Positions 32,497 to 42,101 of a DNA stretch of 64,000 nucleotides are shown here, in pieces. The notes beneath the pieces were generated by a model. It worked only from the letters and a program-made list of their open reading frames with translations, searched no databases and was not told the DNA's origin. Source of the DNA: CANJIV01 sp046330225 (lineage in GTDB: Bacteria; Actinomycetota; Thermoleophilia; Solirubrobacterales; Solirubrobacteraceae). How positions within the stretch are numbered: position 1 is the stretch's first letter; each line of letters opens with the position of its first letter. The position numbers and the translations under genes are program-made. Location: assembly GCA_046330225.1 (NCBI GenBank), contig JAXLTD010000001.1:434001-498000 (forward strand). Direction: 5' to 3'.

Positions 32497-35220
32497 ATGA
32501 GCGAGCCCCGCGAGCCCATCGCCGTGATCGGCACCGGCTACGTCGGCCTCGTGACCGCCGCCGGGTTCGCCGAGCTGGGGCACGAGGTCTGGTGCGTCGA
32601 CGTCGACGCTGAGAAGGTGGCGCGCCTGCAGCGGGGCGAAATTCCCATCCACGAGCCCGGGCTGGCCGAGGTCGTGTCGGCCTGCGCCGAGCGGCTGCAC
32701 TTCGGGACCGACCTCGCCGCGGCGGCGGCCCAGGCCCGGCTGCTGTTCGTCGCCGTCGGGACGCCCCCGACGCCGTCGGGCGATGCCGACCTCTCCGCGG
32801 TGCACGCGGTCATCGCTGCCGTGCCAGCCGGGGCGGGCGAACACGCGATCGTGATGAAGTCGACCGTCCCGGTCGGGACCGGCGCCGCGGTTCGGCGCGA
32901 GCTCGAACGCCAGGGCAAGGGCAGCTACGCCTACGTCTCCTGCCCCGAGTTCCTCCGCGAAGGCTCGGCCCTGGCCGACTTCCGGCGGCCCGACCGCGTC
33001 GTCGTCGGCGACGACGACGCCTGGGCGGGGGACGCGGTCGCCGAGCTCTACGCGCCGCTCGGCGCGCCGCTCGTGCGCACCGACGTCGCGAGCGCGGAGA
33101 TGATCAAGCTGGCCTCCAACGCGTTCCTGGCCACGAAGATCAGCTTCATCAACGAGATCGCCAACGTCTGCGAGGAGACCGGCGCCGACGTGGCCGAGGT
33201 CGCGCGGGGGATGGGCATGGACGCGCGGATCGGCCAGAGCTTCCTGCGCCCGGGCATCGGCTTCGGCGGCTCGTGCCTCGCGGGCGATGAGACCGTGCTG
33301 ATCCGGCGCGGCGGCCGCACCACCCTGGTGACGCTCGCACAGCTGTGGCAGCGGCTCGAGCCGGCCTCGCCGTCGCCGCAGGAGGGCGTCCTCGAGCCCG
33401 ACGGACTCGAGGTGCTCGCGTGGATGGACGGGGCGGACGAGCCCCAGTTCCTGCCGGCCTGGCTGATGACCCGCCGGCGCCACGCGGGGCAGCTCGTGCG
33501 CCTGGAGACCAAGACCGGGCGCGCCGTGCGCTGCACGCCCGACCATCCGTGGATCGTCGGCGACGGCAAGGGGGGCGAGGCTCGGGTGCTGGCGGCGGCA
33601 GAGATCGGGACCGAGCACTGGCTTCCGGTGCCGCTGGGCTGGGGCGCCGGCGCAGACGCCACCGGCTCGGCTTCGCTGCTCACGGCCGTCGAGTCCGCCG
33701 AGCTCTCCCCGGAACAGCTGATCGTGCGTCCCGCCCCCGACCGGCTCGCGGCGCTGGTCGGCGCCCCGATCGAGGACCGCAGGCGGGTGTTCTCGCCCCC
33801 GGAGCGGGCGGCCGCCCGCACGGGCGAGGCGAAGCGCACCCGGACGGTGCGGCTCGACGAGGCGCAGCGGGCTTCGCTTCCGATGGCGGGGACCAGGATC
33901 GGCACGGCGTTCAACGGCGCGTATCCAAGCGTCTCAATCTCGATCGACGAAGCCTTCTGGCGCGTGGTGGGCCTGTACCTGGCCGAGGGCCACACGTCCA
34001 TCGAGCCCGGCGGGTCCTGGCGGATCGTCTGGTCGTTCCATCCCACGCGCGAGGAGCACCTCGTCGACGAGGTGGCCGCCTTCTGGCTGCGCCACGGCGT
34101 GGAGGCTGCCGTCCGCACCACCGCCACCGCCCGCTCGGTCACGGTGCGGTCCCGGATCGCGGCGGCCTGGTGGACGCGCGTTCTCGGCCTTGGCCGCACG
34201 AGCTACGGGCAGCGGATCCCCGACCTGGCGTGGGACCGCCCGGCCGGCGACCGCTGGGCGCTCCTCTCCGGGCTGTGGGAGGGCGACGGGTCCTGGTCGC
34301 TGGTCAACGGCGGGCCAAGCGTCATCCTGGAGTTCGGCACCGTTTCGGACGAGCTGGCCGACGGCGCCATGCGGATGCTCGCCGGGCTGGGCATCGTGGC
34401 CTCGAAGCGGACGGGCCGCACCGCTCGCTCGACCAAGGACACCCACTGGCTGCGCATCAGCGGCGCCGGCCAGGTGCAGCGCGCGCTGCACCTCGTGCCC
34501 GAGCGTGACCGTCCCGGGGTGTGCGCGTCCCTGGAGCGCCAGCGCAAGCGCATCGCGCCCACGGGGCACCGGCGCTGGAACGACGGCTGCGCGTGGGTGC
34601 GGGTCACGGCTGCCGGCCGCGAGGACTTCGCCGGCGACGTCTACTCGCTCGAGGTGCCGGGTGCCCACACGTTCGTCACCTCCGACGGGCTCCTCACGCA
34701 CAACTGCTTCCCCAAGGACGTCTCGGCTCTCAAGCAGCTCGCCGGGAACTCCGGGTACCACTTCCAGCTCCTGAACGCCGTGATCGAGGTCAACGAGCTC
34801 CAGAAGCGGCGGGTCGTCGCCAAGCTCCAGCGCCACCTGGGCGACATCGTCGGATCGACCGTCGCCCTGCTCGGTCTCGCCTTCAAGCCGGAGACCGACG
34901 ACCTGCGCGAAGCCTCGTCGCTGGTCCTGGCCGCCCGGCTGCAGGGCGCGGGCGCCGCGGTGCGGGCCTATGACCCGGTCGCGATGCCGGCGGCCCGCGA
35001 CCTGATGCCCGGCGTCGAGTTCGCCGACTCGGCGCTCGACGCGCTGGCTGGCGCCGACGCGGCGGTGCTCGTGACCGAGTGGCCCGAGTTCGTCACGATC
35101 GACTGGGAGGCCGCGCGCCACGCGATGGCCGGGACGCTGATCGTCGACGGGCGCAACGCGCTCGATCCCGACGCGATCCGGGCGGCCGGACTGGACTACG
35201 AGGGCGTGGGGCGCCCGTGA
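32497..35220 (+). CDS. ugd: UDP-glucose 6-dehydrogenase precursor containing an intein
   Basis: A 907-aa precursor. Removing residues 260-736 leaves a 430-aa nucleotide-sugar dehydrogenase, the family's normal size. It oxidises UDP-glucose (or UDP-ManNAc-type sugars) to the uronic acid with 2 NAD+. The extein has the Rossmann motif IGTGYVGLVTA (about residue 10), CPEFLREGSAL, and the Lys/Asn helix MIKLASNAFLATKISFINE. The active-site motif GFGGSCFPKDV is split: GFGGS ends at residue 259 and CFPKDV resumes at 737. The catalytic Cys737 is therefore also the +1 splicing nucleophile, so the enzyme cannot work until splicing is complete. Confidence 0.95.
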   Translation: MSEPREPIAVIGTGYVGLVTAAGFAELGHEVWCVDVDAEKVARLQRGEIPIHEPGLAEVVSACAERLHFGTDLAAAAAQARLLFVAVGTPPTPSGDADLSAVHAVIAAVPAGAGEHAIVMKSTVPVGTGAAVRRELERQGKGSYAYVSCPEFLREGSALADFRRPDRVVVGDDDAWAGDAVAELYAPLGAPLVRTDVASAEMIKLASNAFLATKISFINEIANVCEETGADVAEVARGMGMDARIGQSFLRPGIGFGGSCLAGDETVLIRRGGRTTLVTLAQLWQRLEPASPSPQEGVLEPDGLEVLAWMDGADEPQFLPAWLMTRRRHAGQLVRLETKTGRAVRCTPDHPWIVGDGKGGEARVLAAAEIGTEHWLPVPLGWGAGADATGSASLLTAVESAELSPEQLIVRPAPDRLAALVGAPIEDRRRVFSPPERAAARTGEAKRTRTVRLDEAQRASLPMAGTRIGTAFNGAYPSVSISIDEAFWRVVGLYLAEGHTSIEPGGSWRIVWSFHPTREEHLVDEVAAFWLRHGVEAAVRTTATARSVTVRSRIAAAWWTRVLGLGRTSYGQRIPDLAWDRPAGDRWALLSGLWEGDGSWSLVNGGPSVILEFGTVSDELADGAMRMLAGLGIVASKRTGRTARSTKDTHWLRISGAGQVQRALHLVPERDRPGVCASLERQRKRIAPTGHRRWNDGCAWVRVTAAGREDFAGDVYSLEVPGAHTFVTSDGLLTHNCFPKDVSALKQLAGNSGYHFQLLNAVIEVNELQKRRVVAKLQRHLGDIVGSTVALLGLAFKPETDDLREASSLVLAARLQGAGAAVRAYDPVAMPAARDLMPGVEFADSALDALAGADAAVLVTEWPEFVTIDWEAARHAMAGTLIVDGRNALDPDAIRAAGLDYEGVGRP
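33274..34704 (+). mobile_element. Intein with LAGLIDADG homing endonuclease (inside ugd)
   Basis: A 477-residue in-frame intein (precursor residues 260-736). It starts with Cys (CLAGDETVLIRRGG, block A), has the TPDH histidine of block B (VRCTPDHPWIVG), and ends VYSLEVPGAHTFVTSDG then LLTHN followed by Cys. The middle holds two DOD-type endonuclease motifs, VVGLYLAEGH (about residue 490) and LLSGLWEGDGSW (about residue 590). The acidic residue is Glu in the first and Asp in the second, so the endonuclease looks intact. Base composition matches the host. All splicing residues (Cys1, His, penultimate His, Asn, Cys+1) are present. Confidence 0.93.
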
Positions 35221-35233
35221 CGGCGGAACGGCG

Positions 35234-36328
35234 ATGCAGGCGCTGATCCTGGTCGGCGGGGAGGGCACCCGCCTGCGTCCGCTCACCTCGGCGCTCCCCA
35301 AGCCGGTCATCCCGCTCGTGGACCGGCCGTTCATGGCCTACATGCTCGAGTGGCTGCGCGGCCACGGGGTCGACGACGTCGTCCTGTCCTGCGGCTTCCT
35401 CGCCGACGGCGTCCGCGAGGTGCTCGGCGACGGGGAGCGGTTCGGGATCCGGCTTCGCTACGTCGAGGAGCCCCGCCCGCTCGGAACCGGCGGCGCCGTC
35501 AAGTTCGCCGAGGATCTGCTCGAGGAGCGCTTCCTCATGCTCAACGGGGACGTGCTGACCGACATCGACCTCACCGCCCAGATCGCCCAGCACGAGCGCA
35601 CCGGCGCGCGCGGGACGCTCGCGCTCGTGCCCGTCGAGGACCCCTCGGCCTATGGGCTCGTGCGCCTCGAGCCGGACGGCGCCGTGCGCGAGTTCCTCGA
35701 GAAGCCCGCGCCGGACCAGATCGACACGAACCTGATCAGCGCCGGAGCCTACGTGCTGAACCGCGACGTCCTGGGCCTGCTCGAGGCGGGCGAGCCGGCC
35801 TCGATCGAGCGGGAGGTCTTCCCCCGCCTGGTCGGCCAGGGCCTCTACGGCTACGCCTCCGACGGCTACTGGCTCGACATCGGGACCCCCGAGCGCTACC
35901 TCCAGGCGACCGCCGACATCCTGGAGGGCAACGTCGCCACCGACGTGGCCCTCGGCCCGTCGTTCCTGGCCGTCGCCGGCGACGTCGACAGCGCCGGCCG
36001 GGTCGTGCCGCCCGCGCTCGTCGGGCCGCGGTGCCAGATCGGCGCCGGCGCCCGGGTCGGCAGCCTCGCCGTGCTCGGGCCGGGCGTGTCGATCGGGGCT
36101 GGCACGACGGTCGAGCGCGCGGTCGTCCTCGACGGCGCGCAGATCGGCCCGAACTGCACGCTGCGCAACTGCGTCGTCGCGGCCGGGGCACGCATCGGCG
36201 CGGGCTGCCGGATCGAGGGCGACGCGGTCGTCGGCGCCGGGGTGCAGGTCGGCCCGGGCAACGTCCTTACCCACGGCGCCCGTATCTTCCCGGGCGTGAA
36301 CCTCCCCGAAGGAGCGATCGCGTTTTGA
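35234..36328 (+). CDS. Sugar-1-phosphate nucleotidyltransferase (GDP-mannose/NDP-glucose pyrophosphorylase-like)
   Basis: A 364-aa protein. The N-terminal nucleotidyltransferase domain opens with LVGGEGTRLRPLTSALPKPVIPLVDRP, and has NGDVLTDID and EKPAPDQIDTNLISAGAYV. The C-terminal third is a left-handed beta-helix of hexapeptide repeats (VGPRCQIGAGARVGSLAVLG onward). This arrangement is usual for actinobacterial mannose-1-phosphate guanylyltransferases (ManC/MpgA-like) and related glucose-1-phosphate enzymes; the nucleotide and sugar are not decided by the sequence. Starts 13 bp after ugd, and its stop overlaps the next gene's TTG start. Confidence 0.88.
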   Translation: MQALILVGGEGTRLRPLTSALPKPVIPLVDRPFMAYMLEWLRGHGVDDVVLSCGFLADGVREVLGDGERFGIRLRYVEEPRPLGTGGAVKFAEDLLEERFLMLNGDVLTDIDLTAQIAQHERTGARGTLALVPVEDPSAYGLVRLEPDGAVREFLEKPAPDQIDTNLISAGAYVLNRDVLGLLEAGEPASIEREVFPRLVGQGLYGYASDGYWLDIGTPERYLQATADILEGNVATDVALGPSFLAVAGDVDSAGRVVPPALVGPRCQIGAGARVGSLAVLGPGVSIGAGTTVERAVVLDGAQIGPNCTLRNCVVAAGARIGAGCRIEGDAVVGAGVQVGPGNVLTHGARIFPGVNLPEGAIAF

Positions 36329-37374
36329 CCGCGCTGACCCGCCCGGCGATCGCCGCCGTCGATTCCACGGGCCAGCTCGACGACGTCCTGGGGCTGCCCG
36401 ACCACCTGCGCGATGCCCTCTGGAAGGCCGAGAGCGCCGGCCTCACCGAGGTGGAGGCTGCGGGCGGGCTCATCGTGGCCGGGATGGGCGGGTCGTCGAT
36501 CGGCGGGGCGCTGGCCAAGGCCGCGCTCGGCGATCGCGTGTCGCGGCCGATCGGGCTTGCCCGCGGCTACGAGCTCCCGTCCTGGGCGACGCCCGACACG
36601 CTCATCCTGTGCTCGAGCTACTCGGGCGACACCGAGGAGACCCTCGCCTGCTACGAGGCCGCCGGCGCCCTGGGCGCCCCGCGGATCGTCGCCGCCTCCG
36701 GCGGCCGCCTGGCCGCCCAGGCCCACGCCGACGGGGTTCCGGTCATTCCGATCCCTGGCGGCTTCCAGCCGCGGGCCGCCGTCGGATATGGCGTCGTGGC
36801 CGCCCTCGAGGCGGCGGCCGTCGGCGGCGTGGCGCCGAGCATCCGGTCCGAGATCGACGTGGCGGCCGCCCACCTCGAGCAGCTCGTGGCCGCCTGGGGG
36901 CCCGATGCCCCGGAGGACTGCCTGCCCAAGGCGATCGCGGCCCAACTGCGCGGCACGGTCCCGGTCGTGATCGGTGCCGGCGCGACCGTGCCGGTCGCCT
37001 ACCGCTGGAAGACGCAGTTCAACGAGAACGCCAAGGTCCCGGCGTTTGCCGGCGAGCTTCCCGAGGTCGACCACAACGAGGTGGCCGGCTGGACGGGCGC
37101 GGCCGCGCTCGGCCGCTTCACGGCGGTCTTCCTCGACGACAGCGACCTGCATCCCCGGGTGCGCGAGCGGATCGCCTTGACCCGCGGCATCGTGGAGGAC
37201 GAGGCCGCCGGGACCGTGACCGCGTCCGCCAAGGGCGACAGCTGCACCGAGCGCGTCCTGTCGCTCGTGCTGCTCGGCGATCTCGTCACCGTCTACCTCG
37301 CCGCCCTGAACGGCACCGACCCCGTCCGCATCGAGGCGATCGATCGCCTGAAGGCCGAGCTGGACGGCGAATAG
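36325..37374 (+). CDS. Bifunctional phosphoglucose/phosphomannose isomerase (SIS domain)
   Basis: A 349-aa protein with two SIS folds. The first has GMGGSSIGGALAK and the phosphate loop CSSYSGDTEETLACYE; the second has WKTQFNENAKVPAFAGELPEVDHNEVAGW, the motif of PGI/PMI-type enzymes. It interconverts fructose-6-phosphate with glucose- or mannose-6-phosphate, feeding the preceding nucleotidyltransferase. The start is a TTG at 36325 that overlaps the upstream stop (TTGA), with AAGGAG 10 nt before it; no ATG or GTG is available before the first motif. Confidence 0.88.
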   Translation: MTALTRPAIAAVDSTGQLDDVLGLPDHLRDALWKAESAGLTEVEAAGGLIVAGMGGSSIGGALAKAALGDRVSRPIGLARGYELPSWATPDTLILCSSYSGDTEETLACYEAAGALGAPRIVAASGGRLAAQAHADGVPVIPIPGGFQPRAAVGYGVVAALEAAAVGGVAPSIRSEIDVAAAHLEQLVAAWGPDAPEDCLPKAIAAQLRGTVPVVIGAGATVPVAYRWKTQFNENAKVPAFAGELPEVDHNEVAGWTGAAALGRFTAVFLDDSDLHPRVRERIALTRGIVEDEAAGTVTASAKGDSCTERVLSLVLLGDLVTVYLAALNGTDPVRIEAIDRLKAELDGE

Positions 37375-37407
37375 GTCCGGGCCGGGCGCCCGGTCGGCCC
37401 GGGCGGA

Positions 37408-37431
37408 ACCTTGACACGATCGTGGTAAGGT
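37408..37431. promoter_or_regulatory. MerR-type operator palindrome
   Basis: A 24-bp dyad with half-sites ACCTTGACACGA and TCGTGGTAAGGT; 10 of 12 positions are symmetric. The outer ACCTT/AAGGT arms are the form bound by MerR-family regulators (CueR, SoxR, HspR-like). It ends exactly at the -10 box TAAGGT, so binding of the adjacent MerR protein is likely autoregulatory. Confidence 0.6.
37426..37431 (+). promoter_or_regulatory. -10 box TAAGGT of merR-ahcY
   Basis: TAAGGT ends 8 nt before the MerR-family ATG at 37440 and forms the right arm of the operator. A TTGACA at 37411 is only 9 bp upstream, too close to be the matching -35. Confidence 0.5.
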
Positions 37432-37439
37432 TGCCCCCG

Positions 37440-37819
37440 ATGGGCGACGGTCTCACGATCCACGAGGCGGCGCAGACGACCGGCTGGTCGCCGCGCATGC
37501 TGCGCTACGTGGAGAGCGCCGGCCTCGTCGCCGCTCCGCGCAACGCCTCGGGCTACCGGGTCTACGGGCCCGCGACGCTGCAGCGGCTGCGCACGCTGCG
37601 CGAGCTGCTCGACGAGCGCGGCGTCGCGCTGTCCGAGATGGCCTTCGAGGCGCGCCTGCGCAGCGACGGCGAGCTGCGGGCGGCTGTCGACGCCTGGTTC
37701 GAGGCCGAGCCCGCCCGTCCCCACGACGTTCCCGCCGGCGACTGGCTGCGCTTCGAGCAGGAGAAGCACGAAGCCCTGCTCGCCGCCGCCGCACCCACCC
37801 CTGAGCTCACGGAGATCGC

Positions 37820-37823
<4 letters not shown>
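37440..37823 (+). CDS. MerR-family transcriptional regulator
   Basis: A 127-aa protein. The N-terminal winged helix-turn-helix reads LTIHEAAQTTGWSPRMLRYVESAGLVAAPRNASGYRVYG (residues 5-43), followed by a helical segment LQRLRTLRELLDERGVALSEM. The C-terminal 60 residues lack the Cys ligands of metal-sensing MerR proteins, so the effector is not a metal of the MerR/CueR kind. Its stop overlaps the ahcY ATG by 4 nt, which puts ahcY under the same promoter and operator. It may sense a metabolite of the methyl cycle; that is inference from position only. Confidence 0.85.
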
Positions 37824-39277
<1,454 letters not shown>

Positions 39278-39323
39278 CGCACCGTCTCGCCGCGGCGCCC
39301 CGGCGCCGCGGCGTCCGGCGCCC

Positions 39324-40583
39324 ATGGCCGCCTCGACGATCGCCGACCCCGCCCTCGCCCCCGCCGGCGATGCGGCGATCGCCTGGGCGGAGGGCCGGAT
39401 GCCCGCGCTGCGGTCCGTGCGCGAGCGGTTCGCCGCCGCCTCGGCGCTGGCCGGCGTGCGCGTGGGGGCCTGCCTGCACGTCACGAGCGAGACGGCGGCG
39501 CTCCTGCGCGCGCTCGTCGCGGCTGGCGCAGAGGTGGACCTGTGCGCGGCGAACCCGCTCTCGACGCAGGACGCCGCGGCCGCGGCGCTCGCGCAGCAGG
39601 ACGGCATCACCGTCCGCGCCGTCCGCGGCGAGTCCCGCGACGATCTGGCCGGCCACCTCGCCGCCGTCGCCGCCACGGCGCCGCACGTCACCCTCGACGA
39701 CGGCGCCGGCCTGATCATGGCGCTCCATGCTGCCGGGGCGGCCGCGCTCGGCGAGCTCAAGGGCGGGACCGAGGAGACCGCGACCGGGGTGGTGCGCCTG
39801 CGCGCCCTGGATGCTGCGGGCGGCCTGCATCGGCCCGTGATCGCGCTGACCGAGGCCCGCGCCGCTGAGCTGTTCGACGCGCGCTACGGAACCGGCCAGT
39901 CGACGATCGACGGCATCCTGCGGGCCACGAACATCCTGCTCGCCGGGGCGACGTTCGTCGTGCTCGGCTTCGGGCGCTGCGGCCGCGGGATCGCGGCGCG
40001 CGCCCGCGGGGCGGGGGCGCGGGTCATCGTTTGCGAGGTCGATCCCGTGGCCGCCCTCGAGGCCGCGATGGAGGGCTATGAGGTTGCGCCGGCAGCGGCG
40101 GCCGCCCCGGCCGGCGACGTGTTCGTGACGGCGACCGGCGGCCGCGACGTGCTGCGCCGGGAGCACTTCGAGGCGATGAAGGACGGGGCGATCGTCGCGA
40201 ACGCCGGCCACTTCGACGTCGAGGTCTCGGTCCCGGACCTCGCGGAACTCGCGGTCGAGCGCCGGGCGGTCCGCCCGCTCGTCGAGCGGTTCGTCCGGGC
40301 CGACGGGGCCGGGATCGACCTCCTCGCGTCCGGGCGCGTGGTGAACCTCGCCGCGGGCGAGGGCAATCCCGCCGCGGTCATGGACATCGCCTTCGCGACC
40401 CAGGCGCTCGCGGTGCAGCGGCTGGTTGCGGACGCCGGGGGCCTGCCGCCCGGCGTTCATCCGGTGCCCGGCGACCTCGACGCGGAGGTCGCAGCACTCG
40501 GCCTCGGGGCCCTCGGGGTCGCAATCGACGCGCTCACGCCCGAGCAGCACGCCTATCTGCACGCCTGGGAGCCCGGTCGCTGA
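39324..40583 (+). CDS. Divergent AhcY paralogue lacking the catalytic lysine
   Basis: A 419-aa SAHH-fold protein 46 bp after ahcY. It lacks the extra loop and the C-terminal KPxHYRY tail, and its core (RYGTGQSTIDGILRATNILL; GRGIAARARGAGARVIVCEV) resembles the short archaeal/Thermotoga-type enzymes. His52 (LHVTSET), the Asp in TLDDGAGL, and the Glu in GGTEETATGV are kept. At the lysine site the sequence is AAELFDARYG: Ala181 replaces Lys186 and Ala186 replaces Asn191 (human numbering), while Asp185 is kept. NAD binding (LGFGRCGRG) looks intact. It may be a regulatory or substrate-shifted homologue rather than a true SAHH. Confidence 0.85.
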   Translation: MAASTIADPALAPAGDAAIAWAEGRMPALRSVRERFAAASALAGVRVGACLHVTSETAALLRALVAAGAEVDLCAANPLSTQDAAAAALAQQDGITVRAVRGESRDDLAGHLAAVAATAPHVTLDDGAGLIMALHAAGAAALGELKGGTEETATGVVRLRALDAAGGLHRPVIALTEARAAELFDARYGTGQSTIDGILRATNILLAGATFVVLGFGRCGRGIAARARGAGARVIVCEVDPVAALEAAMEGYEVAPAAAAAPAGDVFVTATGGRDVLRREHFEAMKDGAIVANAGHFDVEVSVPDLAELAVERRAVRPLVERFVRADGAGIDLLASGRVVNLAAGEGNPAAVMDIAFATQALAVQRLVADAGGLPPGVHPVPGDLDAEVAALGLGALGVAIDALTPEQHAYLHAWEPGR

Positions 40584-40599
40584 GCGGCCGGGCGTCCTC

Positions 40600-42033
40600 T
40601 CACCCGACGGTGACCTTCGCGCGGGCGGCGCCGTAGCCGCTGGCGGTGACGGTGGCGACGGTGGTGGCGGCGGGGGCTGGGAGCGTCACCTTGCCCTTGG
40701 CGTTCGTGCGTGCGGACCGGGCGCCGAAGCGCACGCGGGCGCGGCGGACGGGGTCGCCGGCGTCGGTGACGAGGAACGTGACCTTCTGGCCCGGCCGGGC
40801 CCGGCGGGGCGTGGGGAACAGCGAGACGCCGGTGATGAACTGCCGGTGCCACGCCGCGGAGTCGACGTTGCTGTGCTGGGAGGAGAGCAGGAGGTCGAGC
40901 GGCCCGGTCTGCGCGTTTCCGGCGGCCTCGGTCAAGTTCACGGTGCCGGGCGGAGGGACGACGGCGAGCCGCGGGCCGAACCGCGTGGCGGCGCGGTTGC
41001 TGCGGCGGGCCACCACGGCATAGCCGGACGGGGTGGCCGCCTTTTCGGCCCAGAACGCCCAGATGCGCCCGCTCGGGGCCGCCGCGAGCCCGAGGCTGTC
41101 CGGGACGTAGCCGAGCGCCGTGGTCCCGAGCACCGCGGCCCGCGGCGCGCCGAGGCGCCAGACGAGCACGCGGGTGCGCCCGGACTTCCCGCTGATGTAC
41201 GCCGTGAAGATGCCCGGCCGCTGAGGCCGTCCGATGATGGCCGGCCGGCCGCCGCCGGTGATGGCGCCATAGGCGCCCGGCCCGGTCCGCACGAAGGCGC
41301 CCGGCGGATGCACGGCCGGGCCTGCGGCGGCCCCGGCCGCGGTGAGCCGGACGAGGCTGCGTCCGGGCTGGGTGGCGGCGATGGAGTCGGTCGCGGCGAC
41401 GAGCTCGCCGCTGCGCCCGTCCACGGCGAGGCCGACGTTGGTGTAGCAGCACTGTGGCGCCGTGAACTGCGGAGGCAGCGCGGCCGACGGCACCAGGCCG
41501 GAGAAGACGGAGTTCTCGCCGCGCGTGGACCACGCCGAGTAGATCGTCCGGGCGGGAGGGGGGCCCAGCACGGCCGACACCGGCCCGGCGCCGCCGAGCG
41601 ACAGGCTTTGCGCGACCAGGCTCCACGTCGCGCCGTCTCCGCTGGCCGCGGCGTTCAGGCCGGTCAAGGGCTCGCCAGTGTTCGTGCTGCGGATCCCGGC
41701 CCACAGCAGGGCCAGGCTGCGGGGGCCGGTGCGGACGAGCGCCGGCGAGGCGAGCGTCGTCCATCCGCGCGCCACGACGGTCGGTGCGCCGGCACGCCCA
41801 TCCCGGCGCACCGGCGTCACGACGAGGTCGTAGGTCCCGCCGGGCTCCTGATGGACCCAGGCGACCTTCAGGACGCGGTCGTCGGTGCGGGCGAGCCCGA
41901 CCTGCTCCAGGGGCGAGAAGTTCGCGGCGGTGATGCGGGTCCACCGCTTGCCGGCGGCGGCCGCCGGCCCTGCCGGCGCCAGGGTCGCGGCGAGGGCCAC
42001 GAGGGCCAGGCCTGCCCGTCCGATTCGCTCCAT
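40600..42033 (-). CDS. Secreted sialidase-like/beta-propeller protein, paralogue 1
   Basis: A 477-aa exported protein with a signal peptide (MERIGRAGLALVALAATLAPAGPAAA). Residues about 30-390 are beta-rich repeats (VLKVAWVHQE, SLALLWAGIRS, TIYSAWST, IWAFWAEKA) like sialidase or BNR propellers, but without the Asp-box or Arg triad of a working sialidase. The C-terminal 70 residues (ARPGQKVTFLVTDAGDPVRRARVRFG...) look like an Ig-like or carboxypeptidase-regulatory-like domain. The same architecture and length occur in the next gene. Probable role: extracellular surface or matrix protein; function unknown. Confidence 0.8.
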   Translation of the reverse strand: MERIGRAGLALVALAATLAPAGPAAAAGKRWTRITAANFSPLEQVGLARTDDRVLKVAWVHQEPGGTYDLVVTPVRRDGRAGAPTVVARGWTTLASPALVRTGPRSLALLWAGIRSTNTGEPLTGLNAAASGDGATWSLVAQSLSLGGAGPVSAVLGPPPARTIYSAWSTRGENSVFSGLVPSAALPPQFTAPQCCYTNVGLAVDGRSGELVAATDSIAATQPGRSLVRLTAAGAAAGPAVHPPGAFVRTGPGAYGAITGGGRPAIIGRPQRPGIFTAYISGKSGRTRVLVWRLGAPRAAVLGTTALGYVPDSLGLAAAPSGRIWAFWAEKAATPSGYAVVARRSNRAATRFGPRLAVVPPPGTVNLTEAAGNAQTGPLDLLLSSQHSNVDSAAWHRQFITGVSLFPTPRRARPGQKVTFLVTDAGDPVRRARVRFGARSARTNAKGKVTLPAPAATTVATVTASGYGAARAKVTVG

Positions 42034-42066
42034 GTCGCGTCTCCCGTTGCTGCTCCCCGCCGGGCG

Positions 42067-42072
42067 ACCGTA
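42067..42072 (-). promoter_or_regulatory. -10-like box TACGGT for paralogue 1
   Basis: Minus-strand TACGGT lies 33 nt before the ATG at 42033, with GGGAG about 9 nt before the start. The spacing resembles that of paralogue 2, so each tandem copy may have its own promoter. Confidence 0.3.
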
Positions 42073-42101
42073 GCACCGGTCGGCCCGGCTGTCTGCCCGA
42101 A

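Noticed and set aside
37411..37431. TTGACA and TAAGGT as a standard sigma-70 promoter pair
   Set aside because: Only 9 bp separate them; 16-19 bp is needed. TTGACA is better explained as the left arm of the operator.
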